Below are positions 27,908 to 37,367 of a stretch of DNA of 64,000 bases, one piece after another. Position 1 is the first letter of the stretch. Each line of letters begins with the position of its first letter. The stretch lies in assembly GCA_965242845.1 (NCBI GenBank), contig CBDETC010000003.1, positions 558,001 through 622,000 on the forward strand, in the 5' to 3' direction. Origin of the DNA: RHLJ01 sp965242845 (GTDB taxonomy: Bacteria > Bacteroidota > Rhodothermia > Balneolales > Balneolaceae). Position numbers and translations under genes: made by a program. A model generated the notes under the pieces. That model saw only the letters and a list, made by a program, of their open reading frames with translations, was not told the DNA's origin and ran no database searches.

Positions 27908-28417
27908 ATGAAATCTATCGTTCTCGTTTTTCTATTCTCTTTAATTGGCTTTGCACCAGCATCAGCACAATATGAATCTGATGTTGAATCAGTCGACTCA
28001 ATTATAAAAGCATTGTATGATGTAATCTCCGGAGATGCTGGAGTAGAACGAGATTGGGATCGGTTTCGGAATCTTTTTATTGAAGAGGGCAAGCTAACTC
28101 CTACTTTTCAAAACCAGGAGGGTAAAGTAGGGTATGTACAATGGGGGATTGAGGAATACATTGAACGTGTAGACCAATCATTTTTAACTAATGGATTCCA
28201 TGAAGATGAAATTGGAAGAAGAGTAGAAACATATCGATACGTAACCCATGTATTCAGTACCTACCAGTCAAAAAGAACCGTTGATGGAGATATCATTGCC
28301 CGTGGAATAAACAGTATTCAGCTTTTTGATGATGGCGAACGCTGGTGGATTGTCTCAGTTTTTTGGTCATCTGAGAATGATGAGTTTCCTATTCCTGAGG
28401 AGTATCTCACTAATTAA
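27908..28417 (+). CDS. Exported NTF2-like (SnoaL/DUF4440-type) protein
   Basis: 169 residues with a signal peptide ending APASAQ near residue 21. The remainder matches the NTF2-like cone fold: an N-terminal helix pair (DSIIKALYDVISGDAGVERD, WDRFRNLFIEEGKLTP), then strands ending in INSIQLFDDGERWWIVSVFW, the characteristic last strands of SnoaL-like proteins. Function unknown; such proteins range from enzymes to ligand-binding subunits. Follows the NHL protein by 38 bases and is followed by repeat copy 2. Confidence 0.7.
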   Translation: MKSIVLVFLFSLIGFAPASAQYESDVESVDSIIKALYDVISGDAGVERDWDRFRNLFIEEGKLTPTFQNQEGKVGYVQWGIEEYIERVDQSFLTNGFHEDEIGRRVETYRYVTHVFSTYQSKRTVDGDIIARGINSIQLFDDGERWWIVSVFWSSENDEFPIPEEYLTN

Positions 28418-28423
28418 TTAACA

Positions 28424-28534
28424 GTCATTCTGAGGCTACCGCCGAAGAATCTAAGCGGATTCTATCCGGCTTGACCCTTCGCCCGCCTTCCGAAGTACTT
28501 GTACGGCGGACAGGCAAGTATGCTCAGGATGAAC
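28424..28534. repeat. Dispersed intergenic inverted repeat, copy 2 (long form)
   Basis: Starts GTCATTCTGAGGCTACC and ends GCTCAGGATGAAC, with the inner GAAGAATCT arm after the first arm. The centre is longer than copy 1 and includes GCCCGCC...GGCGGAC, a second inverted pair. Compared with 23053, 50045 and 50535. Confidence 0.72.
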
Positions 28535-28576
28535 TGGATAGAATTACTGAAACATTTTTTTCCAAAATCTCCTCTT

Positions 28577-28632
28577 AGTTTTTGGTATAGTGTTGCGCTC
28601 ACTATTTCAAAACCAATTGAACACCAAAAACT
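28577..28632. promoter_or_regulatory. Inverted repeat in leader of BNR/sortilin-like gene
   Basis: AGTTTTTGGT at 28577-28586 is exactly complementary to ACCAAAAACT at 28623-28632, six bases before the ATG at 28639. The 36-base spacer is AT-rich. It may be an operator pair or a leader hairpin that covers the ribosome binding region. Confidence 0.4.
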
Positions 28633-28638
28633 TAGATT

Positions 28639-31600
28639 ATGGAGAAGCATATAACTTCAATATTAGCGGTACTTCTATGTGTAGCATTAATGCCGTCTAC
28701 TCTTCAGGCTCAGGACGAACCTGATGATCCACGTTATGAAACGGCATGGAATAGCTTAAAATTCAGGAGTATTGGCCCGGCTTTTACTTCTGGAAGAATC
28801 TCTGATTTCGCAGTAAACCCAAAAAATACCAGTGAGTTTTATGTAGCCACTTCTTCCGGTGGTGTATGGAAGACTACGAATAGGGGGATCAGTTTTAAAC
28901 CGGTATTTGATAGTCAGGGATCATACTCGATCGGTTTTGTTGCCATGGATCCAAACAACCATAATGTTGTGTGGGTTGGTACCGGCGAGAACAATAACCA
29001 GCGAAGTGTGGCTTATGGTGACGGGATTTATAAGTCGGTTGATGGAGGAAAAAGCTGGAAGCATATGGGGCTAAAAAATTCTGAGCATATCGGGATGATT
29101 GAAATTGACCCTCGTGACTCAGATGTAGTTTATGTTGCTGCTGTAGGTCCTGTTTGGAGTGAAGGTGGTGATAGAGGTCTTTTCAAAACCACCGATGGCG
29201 GGGAAACCTGGGAGAATATTCTGGAAATAAGTGAACATACAGGGATTAACGAAGTGCATCTGGATCCGAGAAACCCGGATGTTATTTATGCTACTGCACA
29301 CCAGCGTCGGAGACACGTATTTACCTATATAAGTGGGGGACCGGAATCAGCAGTCTACAAATCTACCGATGGTGGTGCCTCATTCCGAAAAATAATGAAA
29401 GGAATGCCAAGTGGTGATATCGGTAGAATAGGGATGGATATTTCTGATGCCAATCCTGATATCATTTATGCAGTGGTGGAAGCCCAGGCTAGAAAGGGCG
29501 GATTTTATCGCTCTACAGATCGAGGTGAGTCCTGGGAAAGGAGAAGCAGCTATGTTTCCAGTGGTAACTATTACCAGGAAGTAATAGCCGATCCGGTAGA
29601 TGTTGATTTAGTGTATGTAATGAACACTTTTGCAGGAGTGTCAGAAGATGGCGGTAAAACATTTGAGAATGTAGGAGAGCGAAACAAGCATATTGATAAT
29701 CATGCTCTTTGGATTGACCCGGATAATCCGAATTACCTGTTGAATGGAAACGATGGCGGGGTGTATGAATCCTATGATCGGGGTAAAACCTGGAGATTTT
29801 ATACCAATCTACCAGTTACTCAATTCTATAAAGTGGCCGTAGATAATGACTATCCGTTTTATAATGTATATGGAGGAACCCAGGACAATTTTACGTTTGG
29901 AGGACCTTCAAGAAGCACAGAGCCAACCGGACTGACTTTCAATAATTGGGTAATTACTCTTCTGGGTGATGGTTTTGAGCCTCATGTTGACCCAACCAAT
30001 CCAAACATTGTTTACAGCCAGTATCAATATGGAGGGTTATTCCGATTTGATAAGCAGAGTGGAGAAGGTCAGAATATCATTCCTCAGCCTCCATCAGGAG
30101 ATTATTCCTATAACTGGAACTGGGACTCTCCATTTTTCGTGAGTGTTCATGACAACGAAAGATTGTACTACGCTTCTGACAGAGTTCATAGAAGTAATGA
30201 TATGGGACAAAGCTGGGAAGAAATCAGTGGTGATCTCACTCGTCAAATCGATCGTAACCGACTCGAAGTAATGGGCAAAGTATGGCCAATGGATGCAGTG
30301 GCGAAAAATGCGTCAACAACTCCATTTGGAAATATTGTCGCTCTGGCTGAATCTCCCCTAAACGAGAATCTGCTTTTCGCAGGTACTGATGATGGTCTCA
30401 TTCATATTAGCTCGGATGGTGGAGCCAACTGGCAGAGATTTGATGATTTCCCAGGTGTGCCGGAGATGACTTATGTGAATGAAATTGTAGCTTCGGCTCA
30501 TGATGAAAATACCATCTATGCCGCATTCAACAATCATAAGCGGGGTGACTTCAAGCCATACATTTTAAAGAGTACCAATCTTGGTCGCTCATGGACTTCC
30601 ATAGCAAATAACCTTCCGGAAAGAGGGTCTATCTATTCTATTGAAGAAGATTACATTGAGCCGAACCTGCTTTTTGTTGGAACAGAATTCAGCTTATTTG
30701 CTTCTATTGACGGAGGTGAGTACTGGAAAAAGTTCAGTAGAGGATTGCCTACAGTTGCTGTAAGAGATATTAATATTCAGCAAAGAGAAAACGACCTGGT
30801 ATTAGCTACTTTCGGGCGTGGATTCTATATCATGGATGATTTTTCTGCATTGCGTGAATTCTCCAAAGAAGTGGAAGAAAAAGAAGCTCACTTGTTTTCG
30901 ATTCGTGATCCGTTCCAGTACCGCCCTTATAGCCCAATAGCAGCGAGTAATACTGTTAGTTGGTTAGGGCCAAAAGGATTCCAGGGAGAAGACTTTTACC
31001 TTGGAGAGAATCCTGAGTTTGGAGCTGCCTTTACCTATTATCTGAAAGATAAGTACAAGACCCTTGAGGATATCAGGAAGGAAGAGGAGAAGGAAAAACG
31101 TAAGGATGACGAAGCAGTGTACTATCCAACCTATGAGCAGCTTGAAGCTGAAGCAGAGGAAGAAGGTCCATTCCTAATTTTTACTATCAGAGATTCCCAG
31201 GGAGAAGTAATAAATGAAGTAAGAAGCAGTGCCTCGAAAGGGATCAACCGGGTGTACTGGGATTTAACTTATCCGGACGTTGACCAGGTACGAACAAGCA
31301 CCGGCAATCCTAAAAATAATCTCGAGTCAGGTATAATGGTTCTTCCGGGCAATTATACGGTTCAGATGTCGAAAAGCATTGATGGTGAAGTAACAGTGCT
31401 TACTGAGCCCGTTTCATTTGAAGTGAAATCATTGAACAACAGAACGCTTCCTGCGCAGAACCCTGATGATGTGCTGGCTTTCCATAAAGAGCTAACCAGG
31501 TTGTCTAAGTCGGCTAATAGTGCAAGGAGTGCTTATAGTGAAATCAATGAGCGCTTGGAGTACTATCAGGCGGCAGCCAGAATTGTTGAAAGTTCTTCCT

Positions 31601-31926
31601 TAACTACAATGATCACGGAGCTCGAAGAATCACTCGATGAAATTCGAATTGTATTGTTCGGAGATGGAATCAAAAGACAACTTGAAATCGATCAGGCACC
31701 TTCTTTGAACAACAGAATTAACATTGCCATTGGTTCGGGGCTTAATTCCCTTTCCGATCCAACAGGAACTTCTAAAATGGTGAAGGAAATCGCTGAGACA
31801 CAATTGGGGCCAGTAATAGATAGCTTAAAGCAAATGTTGGAGTACTCGATCCCTGCTATTGATGCAGAGCTCACAAGGCTAAACGCACCATGGACTCCGG
31901 GAAGAATTATAGACCTGGATGATTAA
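28639..31926 (+). CDS. Secreted sortilin/VPS10-like BNR-repeat beta-propeller protein
   Basis: 1095 residues, signal peptide 1-24 (MPSTLQAQ). Many BNR/Asp-box repeats (KSVDGGKSWKHM, KTTDGGETWENI, RSTDRGESWERR, ISSDGGANWQRF, ASIDGGEYWKKF) build one or two propellers over residues about 45-730. The C-terminal ~350 residues include an acidic/basic charged stretch (DIRKEEEKEKRKDDEAVYY) and an Ig-like or FlgD-like region (NRVYWDLTYPDVDQ, LPGNYTVQMS) plus helical end. This family is widespread in Bacteroidota-like genomes as a sortilin-like glycosyl-hydrolase-type protein without proven enzymatic activity; there is no type IX sorting domain here, so it is probably periplasmic. Its stop overlaps the convergent gene by 4 bases. 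Confidence 0.82.
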   Translation: MEKHITSILAVLLCVALMPSTLQAQDEPDDPRYETAWNSLKFRSIGPAFTSGRISDFAVNPKNTSEFYVATSSGGVWKTTNRGISFKPVFDSQGSYSIGFVAMDPNNHNVVWVGTGENNNQRSVAYGDGIYKSVDGGKSWKHMGLKNSEHIGMIEIDPRDSDVVYVAAVGPVWSEGGDRGLFKTTDGGETWENILEISEHTGINEVHLDPRNPDVIYATAHQRRRHVFTYISGGPESAVYKSTDGGASFRKIMKGMPSGDIGRIGMDISDANPDIIYAVVEAQARKGGFYRSTDRGESWERRSSYVSSGNYYQEVIADPVDVDLVYVMNTFAGVSEDGGKTFENVGERNKHIDNHALWIDPDNPNYLLNGNDGGVYESYDRGKTWRFYTNLPVTQFYKVAVDNDYPFYNVYGGTQDNFTFGGPSRSTEPTGLTFNNWVITLLGDGFEPHVDPTNPNIVYSQYQYGGLFRFDKQSGEGQNIIPQPPSGDYSYNWNWDSPFFVSVHDNERLYYASDRVHRSNDMGQSWEEISGDLTRQIDRNRLEVMGKVWPMDAVAKNASTTPFGNIVALAESPLNENLLFAGTDDGLIHISSDGGANWQRFDDFPGVPEMTYVNEIVASAHDENTIYAAFNNHKRGDFKPYILKSTNLGRSWTSIANNLPERGSIYSIEEDYIEPNLLFVGTEFSLFASIDGGEYWKKFSRGLPTVAVRDINIQQRENDLVLATFGRGFYIMDDFSALREFSKEVEEKEAHLFSIRDPFQYRPYSPIAASNTVSWLGPKGFQGEDFYLGENPEFGAAFTYYLKDKYKTLEDIRKEEEKEKRKDDEAVYYPTYEQLEAEAEEEGPFLIFTIRDSQGEVINEVRSSASKGINRVYWDLTYPDVDQVRTSTGNPKNNLESGIMVLPGNYTVQMSKSIDGEVTVLTEPVSFEVKSLNNRTLPAQNPDDVLAFHKELTRLSKSANSARSAYSEINERLEYYQAAARIVESSSLTTMITELEESLDEIRIVLFGDGIKRQLEIDQAPSLNNRINIAIGSGLNSLSDPTGTSKMVKEIAETQLGPVIDSLKQMLEYSIPAIDAELTRLNAPWTPGRIIDLDD

Positions 31927-34568
31927 TCTTCGATCTTATTAATAGTCCAACACCGGAGACCTTCTCTGGTTTGGGCTATTAATTCTTTTACCCCATCCCC
32001 ATTTATATCTTCAATAATAGGATAGCGCATACCTGAAGTAGGTATGTTAAAAATGCGCTCGCCAGTAAGTACTTCCCAGGCGAAAAGCCTTCCAAATTCA
32101 GCAAGCATAACCAACTCCTGCCGACCATCAGAGTTAATATCAATAATTTGAGGAGTCATCGTACTAGAAGCGGGTTGCCCGAGGCTATGAGTAACTTCCA
32201 GCTCTCCATCAGGATTAAATAAAAAAGCTGATCCATTCGCGCTTTGGGTTACATATAAATCCGATCGGTAAAAGCGTGTGCTGTCTCTCAATAACACGTT
32301 TGGTTTAACAGTGAAATTAATCAGAGGACTATTCGTCGCATACAATGACTTGATGGAAATAGAATCCATCTGAATGCTGATTGAAAGTGAATCCTTAAAG
32401 CTTGGTTTTTTACCAATTGAGTAGAGATATCCATCCGTAGCTGACCCTAAAATTTGATCCTCAAAGGGAAAAGGCGAATTGGTAAAACTGGCATTAGTGA
32501 ACGTTGGATATCCGGGTCTAACTCCACCGCTGCGTAACCAGCTATGCAAGATATTCTGAGAATAAGCCCATACTGACCAGGTTCCATCAAGTTGGGTAAA
32601 GAGGGGTTGAGTGGTAACAATCGTATTTGTGAACTGAGGCCACCCACGAACATTCTGTCCCCTTCCATCCAGTACATGAATTCTCCTGTTTTCAGTGGCT
32701 ACAATAATTTCAGGAATTCCATTACGAAGTACATCAGTAACAACTATAGGAGCACTTATTCTTTCTCCTACTTCAATAGGAAATTGAGGAAGTAGGTTGC
32801 CTGCTTCATTCCATGCAAATACCTTGGTTCCTGCTGCCAACATTATGATTGGTTGTCCATTTCCATACCAATCATATAGAAGCGGACTTCCCACAGGTAT
32901 TTCTCCATTAGTAGATGCATTCATAACTACCGTACCATCAAAGGCGAGTGCCTGCACCGTACCCTGTTGGGTTGAGAAAATGATTTCTTCGGTGCTACTT
33001 CCAACAATGTCTGCAAGTACAGGTTTGCCGGATAGTTCTTCATCATTGAGAGGGAGCACCCAAAGTTCATCATAAGGCTGTATTGAGCCATCTTCTACGA
33101 GGGATCGAAATTCAAAAGAAACCTGGTTCGAGTTTTCGATCCGCGAAAATGCCATAGTTGTGATATCATACTGCCCCATTAGTCCAGGAAGTATATTTCT
33201 GGGCATCAGGTAAGGAGAAATAAACTTCAGGAAGTCATCAGAATACGACCAAACAAATCCACTTATTCCGGAAGCATACTTACTTTTCTCTGATGAATAA
33301 GTGTCGTCATAATAGATCACTCTTCTTCTGGTTCGGTCAGATTCCACACTTTCCGATAATCCTCTTCTTTTAGAAATCACAGCTACATCTCTTGAGAAAG
33401 AAAGATAGAAATCAGAGAAAGGAATAAGTTCTGAACCAATCAATTTAGACAGCGCCTCACTTTGTATGTAGAATGAGTTGTCTCCCAGTTTTGAGGCAAA
33501 GCCTTCTTCTGAAAGCTCATCCACTTTGCTCTTGAATGTGCTAAGATTGCTGAGCTTTCTTAGAAACAAAAACTCTCCGGAAGAAAGAAGGCCTGATTCG
33601 GGAAAGGTAACTACCGCAAATTCATCATCCACCGCCAGTGCTAAGTCTCTATATAAATCAGAGTCGGAAATTAGTAAGGAATCCATTCTTGATTGAAAGC
33701 CATCGGTTGTACGGGTATTAGGTACCAATCTGGGTTGCAGTCTTAACATCGCGAATGCAGAAGCATTACTGGCGATATATCGATCCAGCACAAAAGGCTT
33801 ATTGGAAGATGAAATTGCATCGACAAGCACTGATCTGGTGGTATCTTTTAGGCTAATAGTCCCGGAAAAATTGAAGGCCGGGGTGGATTCTTCACCAGGG
33901 GTATAAGTAAGTGAAAAAGGGCTTAAGCCAGTAAAGCTTTCCATAACGGAAGGTCGATAAGTGACGCCTACAAATTGTTGTACCCAATGATCTAGTCGTT
34001 CCGCATTTACGATGAGTTGACCTGGTTCCGGATTAGATGGAAGCAACATGCTCTTGCCAATATTCAGATAGGCTCGAATCGAACTTTCTATGGCATGACT
34101 TGAAGGAGATACCACCACCCAATTATTAACCTGTGCGGCAAAAAGCCGATAGTCCTGAATGGAAAGTTTATGAATCAGTATTTCCGAAAACTGGTAATTG
34201 TTTTGATCGAAAGGCTGATAGAATCTTGGCGCAACTTCTGCAAGGCTTGAATTAGATTCTCCAATCCAGATGAACTGGGAATTAGTAGATTCAGATGGAT
34301 AAAGTGCGAGACCTTTTAAACTGAATGAATCTATAAGTAATGAGTCAATACTTAGCACTTGCTGTAGAGCAGAAGGAGTAAGGTCGTCCAGCAGGGGAGC
34401 ATATTCTTCATTAGAGATAGAGCCTAAAGTAATCTCCTGTTTTGGGATAATAAGAAAGCTCGTTTTCTCAGGAACAAGCTTTGTCCAGCTTTGTTCTTGT
34501 ATAGAATTACATCCCCAAAAGGCTATGATGCAAAAAAAGGTAATGATTAAATACTGGGTGCGTTGCAT
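31923..34568 (-). CDS. Lipoprotein with DUF3352-like N-terminus and FG-GAP/PQQ-like propeller C-terminus
   Basis: 881 residues, lipobox AFWGC with Cys20. Residues about 25-500 resemble DUF3352-like proteins (alternating beta/helix segments such as GKSMLLPSNPEPGQLIVNAE, SDLYRDLALAVDDEFAVVTF). Residues about 510-881 carry repeated propeller-like units: KPVLADIVGSSTEEIIFSTQ, GIPEIIVATENRRIHVLDG, ININSDGRQELVMLAE-type and EDINGDGVKELIAQTREG, with the D-x-N-x-D-G calcium-like motif of FG-GAP repeats. Function unknown; a periplasmic or outer-membrane lipoprotein. No operon partner on the minus strand; the divergent BatA-like gene starts 109 bases away. Confidence 0.72.
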   Translation of the reverse strand: MQRTQYLIITFFCIIAFWGCNSIQEQSWTKLVPEKTSFLIIPKQEITLGSISNEEYAPLLDDLTPSALQQVLSIDSLLIDSFSLKGLALYPSESTNSQFIWIGESNSSLAEVAPRFYQPFDQNNYQFSEILIHKLSIQDYRLFAAQVNNWVVVSPSSHAIESSIRAYLNIGKSMLLPSNPEPGQLIVNAERLDHWVQQFVGVTYRPSVMESFTGLSPFSLTYTPGEESTPAFNFSGTISLKDTTRSVLVDAISSSNKPFVLDRYIASNASAFAMLRLQPRLVPNTRTTDGFQSRMDSLLISDSDLYRDLALAVDDEFAVVTFPESGLLSSGEFLFLRKLSNLSTFKSKVDELSEEGFASKLGDNSFYIQSEALSKLIGSELIPFSDFYLSFSRDVAVISKRRGLSESVESDRTRRRVIYYDDTYSSEKSKYASGISGFVWSYSDDFLKFISPYLMPRNILPGLMGQYDITTMAFSRIENSNQVSFEFRSLVEDGSIQPYDELWVLPLNDEELSGKPVLADIVGSSTEEIIFSTQQGTVQALAFDGTVVMNASTNGEIPVGSPLLYDWYGNGQPIIMLAAGTKVFAWNEAGNLLPQFPIEVGERISAPIVVTDVLRNGIPEIIVATENRRIHVLDGRGQNVRGWPQFTNTIVTTQPLFTQLDGTWSVWAYSQNILHSWLRSGGVRPGYPTFTNASFTNSPFPFEDQILGSATDGYLYSIGKKPSFKDSLSISIQMDSISIKSLYATNSPLINFTVKPNVLLRDSTRFYRSDLYVTQSANGSAFLFNPDGELEVTHSLGQPASSTMTPQIIDINSDGRQELVMLAEFGRLFAWEVLTGERIFNIPTSGMRYPIIEDINGDGVKELIAQTREGLRCWTINKIED

Positions 34569-34677
34569 AGATGGATTTAAAGAGCGCTTTTTTGAATATT
34601 CCTTTTGCGTTAATAGCGGCTAAACCAAAAAGTTCCTGTAAGATTCAAGTTCACAAAATAACATTTTAATCCTTGAA

Positions 34678-36771
34678 ATGAGTTTTCTAAGCCCATTTTT
34701 TTTAATAGCTGTGACAGCCATTGGGCTTCCTCTACTGATTCATCTGCTTAATTTGAAGCGGCCTAAGCGAATTAAATTCTCTACGCTCGCTTTTTTTGAG
34801 GAACTCCAAAAAACGACAATTCGGAAAATTCGAATAAAAAAATACCTACTTCTTTTGTTTCGACTGCTTGCCATAGCCTGTCTGGCATTAGTATTAGCAC
34901 GACCGTTCCTTCCCCCAGGAATTACTTCTGTGGGAGATGCGAATGCGCCTACCATTTATGGAATTCTCGTGGATAATAGCATAAGTATGGCTCGGATAGG
35001 GCAGCAGGGGCCGCTTATTGAACAGGCTAAAGAAGTTTTGAAAACTATAGAGCAATCATCAAAAGAAAATGATCGCTTCATTTTACAATCGACTAATGGA
35101 GAAGAGCTATATGCTACTATAATTGGGCATGGGCAATTTTTGAGAAGAGTGGACGAGCTGGAAATACAATCTTCTGGAAACTACACGGATACCAGGGTGA
35201 ATGATTTACTGGAAGTAATGCGTAATGCGCCATATGAAAACAAACGCTTTTTCTTAATTACGGACGGGCAGCGTAGTCAATTAACGAGCCTTGGGGAACA
35301 AGAATTAGAAAGCGATCTCATTTCGAAAGTAGTCATCAACCTTGATGATGTAGCCGTTCAAAATACAGTAATTAAGTCATTAGAAACCTCAACCAATATG
35401 ATTGGGCCAGGACTTCCAGTCTCGTTAACAGTAACAGTAGAAAACATAAGTGATGTTCCAGTTGCAAATCAATTCCTGTCACTGGAGTTTACGGGTAGTT
35501 TGGTTGGGCAATATTCGTTATCGATGGACGCCAGGTCCAGTTCAACATTTGCATTTCAGGTTACTCCTCCGGCAGCGGGCTCATCTATTGGTAAAGTGGT
35601 GATAGAAGGAGATGAGTTTACACTAGATAACGAATACTATTTTACTTTGCAGGTACCAGATCAACGAAAGATCCTTTGGGTAAAGGAAGAAGACTATCAG
35701 GTTGAACTGGCTTCTTATACAGAAGTGGTGTTGGAAGCTTCTGGAGATAATGACGCACAAATATCTTACCAGGAATCTGATCCGGAGATTCTGGGAACAG
35801 TATCTATTTCAGAATTTGATGCCATTATTCTGGATGGTCTTAAGGAGATCCCTGAGTACTCATTTGGTAATCTCCAGGAATATGTTGAAAGCGGGGGAGG
35901 GCTACTCTTCTTTCCTTCGGAACAAGGTAATCTTAGAAACTACAATACCTTCTTCCAGGAATTCAATGCAGGCAGATTTGAAGGTATTTCCGGCGAGTAT
36001 TCATCTTTTAATGCAATTGCTTCAGGTAATACTATTCAGGAAGATCATCCCATCTTTTCAGGTCTTTTTGACAAAGATGAAGACGAGGATTTAAGAGTTA
36101 CAGACCCTGATATTTATTATTACTACCGTTTTGCTCCTTCATCTTCTCCTGGCGGGATAGATATTATTTCTTTAAGAAATGGTGATCCTGTATACCGGGA
36201 AAAACGATTCGGCTATGGAAGGGTAATAATTTCATCAATCGGCAATGCACCGGGTTGGTCAAATTTTACCGTTAAACCTTTATATGCGCCGTTCTATTAC
36301 CGAACCTTATTGTATGCTTCTTCATCGAACGAAGGAGGATTTTCTGAGCATATATTGGGTAACTCGTTTGAATGGGTAGGAGATATTGAAGCTAGTGAAG
36401 GAACTTTAGAGGTTCAGGGTGAAGAAGTCATTCCTGATGCTCGAGTAAGTCCTGCTGGGGTAGCTCTTTCTTATCCCGCAAAAAACTGGAATCCAGGTTG
36501 GATCAATATTTCAGATCAGGAGAAAGAGTATTCGGTAGCTGTAAACTTGGAACGTTCAGAGTCAGAGTTCAGTAAAATAGAGGCATCACAACTTTCTGCT
36601 AACTTTACAGTTGTATCAGCAGAAGGAGCTGATACCGGATCTTTAGAAAATAGAATCCGTGAGAGTGGGTTTGGAAAAGAAATCTGGTCATGGTTTATGG
36701 TTGCCGGATTGCTTTTCTTAGTAATTGAGTCGTTGATTTCAATCTTTTATAAAGCCGAGACAATTAGTTAA
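34678..36771 (+). CDS. BatA-type membrane protein with von Willebrand factor A-like domain
   Basis: 697 residues. The N-terminus is the BatA/aerotolerance motif: first membrane helix (SPFFLIAVTAIGLPLLIHLL) followed by the conserved LKRPKRIKFSTLAFFEEL and a second helix (YLLLLFRLLAIACLALVLARP). A vWA-like domain follows with a MIDAS-type D-N-S-I-S at about residue 98 (GILVDNSISMARI) and ITDGQRS. Middle residues hold CARDB/Ig-like sequence (LPVSLTVTVENISDVPVANQ) and a GATase-like region (GGGLLFFPSEQG); a final membrane helix is WFMVAGLLFLVIESLISIFY. Role unknown, inner membrane. First of a gene run with the next gene starting in its stop codon (TAATG). Confidence 0.83.
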   Translation: MSFLSPFFLIAVTAIGLPLLIHLLNLKRPKRIKFSTLAFFEELQKTTIRKIRIKKYLLLLFRLLAIACLALVLARPFLPPGITSVGDANAPTIYGILVDNSISMARIGQQGPLIEQAKEVLKTIEQSSKENDRFILQSTNGEELYATIIGHGQFLRRVDELEIQSSGNYTDTRVNDLLEVMRNAPYENKRFFLITDGQRSQLTSLGEQELESDLISKVVINLDDVAVQNTVIKSLETSTNMIGPGLPVSLTVTVENISDVPVANQFLSLEFTGSLVGQYSLSMDARSSSTFAFQVTPPAAGSSIGKVVIEGDEFTLDNEYYFTLQVPDQRKILWVKEEDYQVELASYTEVVLEASGDNDAQISYQESDPEILGTVSISEFDAIILDGLKEIPEYSFGNLQEYVESGGGLLFFPSEQGNLRNYNTFFQEFNAGRFEGISGEYSSFNAIASGNTIQEDHPIFSGLFDKDEDEDLRVTDPDIYYYYRFAPSSSPGGIDIISLRNGDPVYREKRFGYGRVIISSIGNAPGWSNFTVKPLYAPFYYRTLLYASSSNEGGFSEHILGNSFEWVGDIEASEGTLEVQGEEVIPDARVSPAGVALSYPAKNWNPGWINISDQEKEYSVAVNLERSESEFSKIEASQLSANFTVVSAEGADTGSLENRIRESGFGKEIWSWFMVAGLLFLVIESLISIFYKAETIS

Positions 36772-37355
36772 TGAAAGAAATACTGCTCATATTTTTTCAG
36801 GGGACGATTGTTCTGTTCACGATTGCCTCTACTATTTTAGCAGGATATTCACTCCAGAATAAATTCCGGTTAAGAAACGTGCGTTTGAACTGGAGAGCGG
36901 GTAAGATGAAAGGCTATCCACTCTTTGCTACCATATTTCTATTATTGATCGGAGTGTTAAGTTCGGTTGTTTTTCTAATCGAGGATATTTCGAACTATAT
37001 GATCTTTGGAGCTTATTTTTGGATAGGCGGAATGTGGTTCATATCAAGTTACCTAGCTTCTAAGCATTATATAACCGACCATGGCATTGTAAAGAATCTA
37101 AATGAGCCGTCACAGACCATCCCCTGGTTTCAGATCATGGATTTTGTTGAACGGGAACATACACAAGGTTCGGAGTTCACCTTTACCTATTCCGAAATGG
37201 ATAAATCACTGACCAAAGGGTATAAACAACTGCGATTATTTGTTCCAATGGGCCGACGCAAAGCGTTCAAAAAAGTGCTATCTTTGAAGCTGAAATTGCA
37301 ATTTGAAGAAGAGACAATTCCCAATATCGATCTCAGGAAAATTCAAGAAGATTGA
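36771..37355 (+). CDS. Small membrane protein of unknown function
   Basis: 194 residues; its ATG overlaps the TAA of the BatA-like gene by one base, a translational-coupling arrangement. Membrane segments are visible at about 4-25 (LLIFFQGTIVLFTIASTILAG), 46-68 (YPLFATIFLLLIGVLSSVVF) and 77-95 (MIFGAYFWIGGMWFISSYL). The C-terminal ~90 residues are soluble with PH-like pattern (DHGIVKNLNEPSQTIPWFQI, KQLRLFVPMGRRKAFKKVLS). No family recognised with confidence; it most likely serves with its BatA-like partner. Confidence 0.7.
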   Translation: MKEILLIFFQGTIVLFTIASTILAGYSLQNKFRLRNVRLNWRAGKMKGYPLFATIFLLLIGVLSSVVFLIEDISNYMIFGAYFWIGGMWFISSYLASKHYITDHGIVKNLNEPSQTIPWFQIMDFVEREHTQGSEFTFTYSEMDKSLTKGYKQLRLFVPMGRRKAFKKVLSLKLKLQFEEETIPNIDLRKIQED

Positions 37356-37367
37356 GGTTCCCTTTTT

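Noticed and set aside
28581..28600. Second -24/-12-like motif (TTTGGTATAGTGTTGC) before the sortilin-like gene
   Set aside because: GG to GC spacing is 9 and sigma-54 promoters tolerate almost no change from 10.
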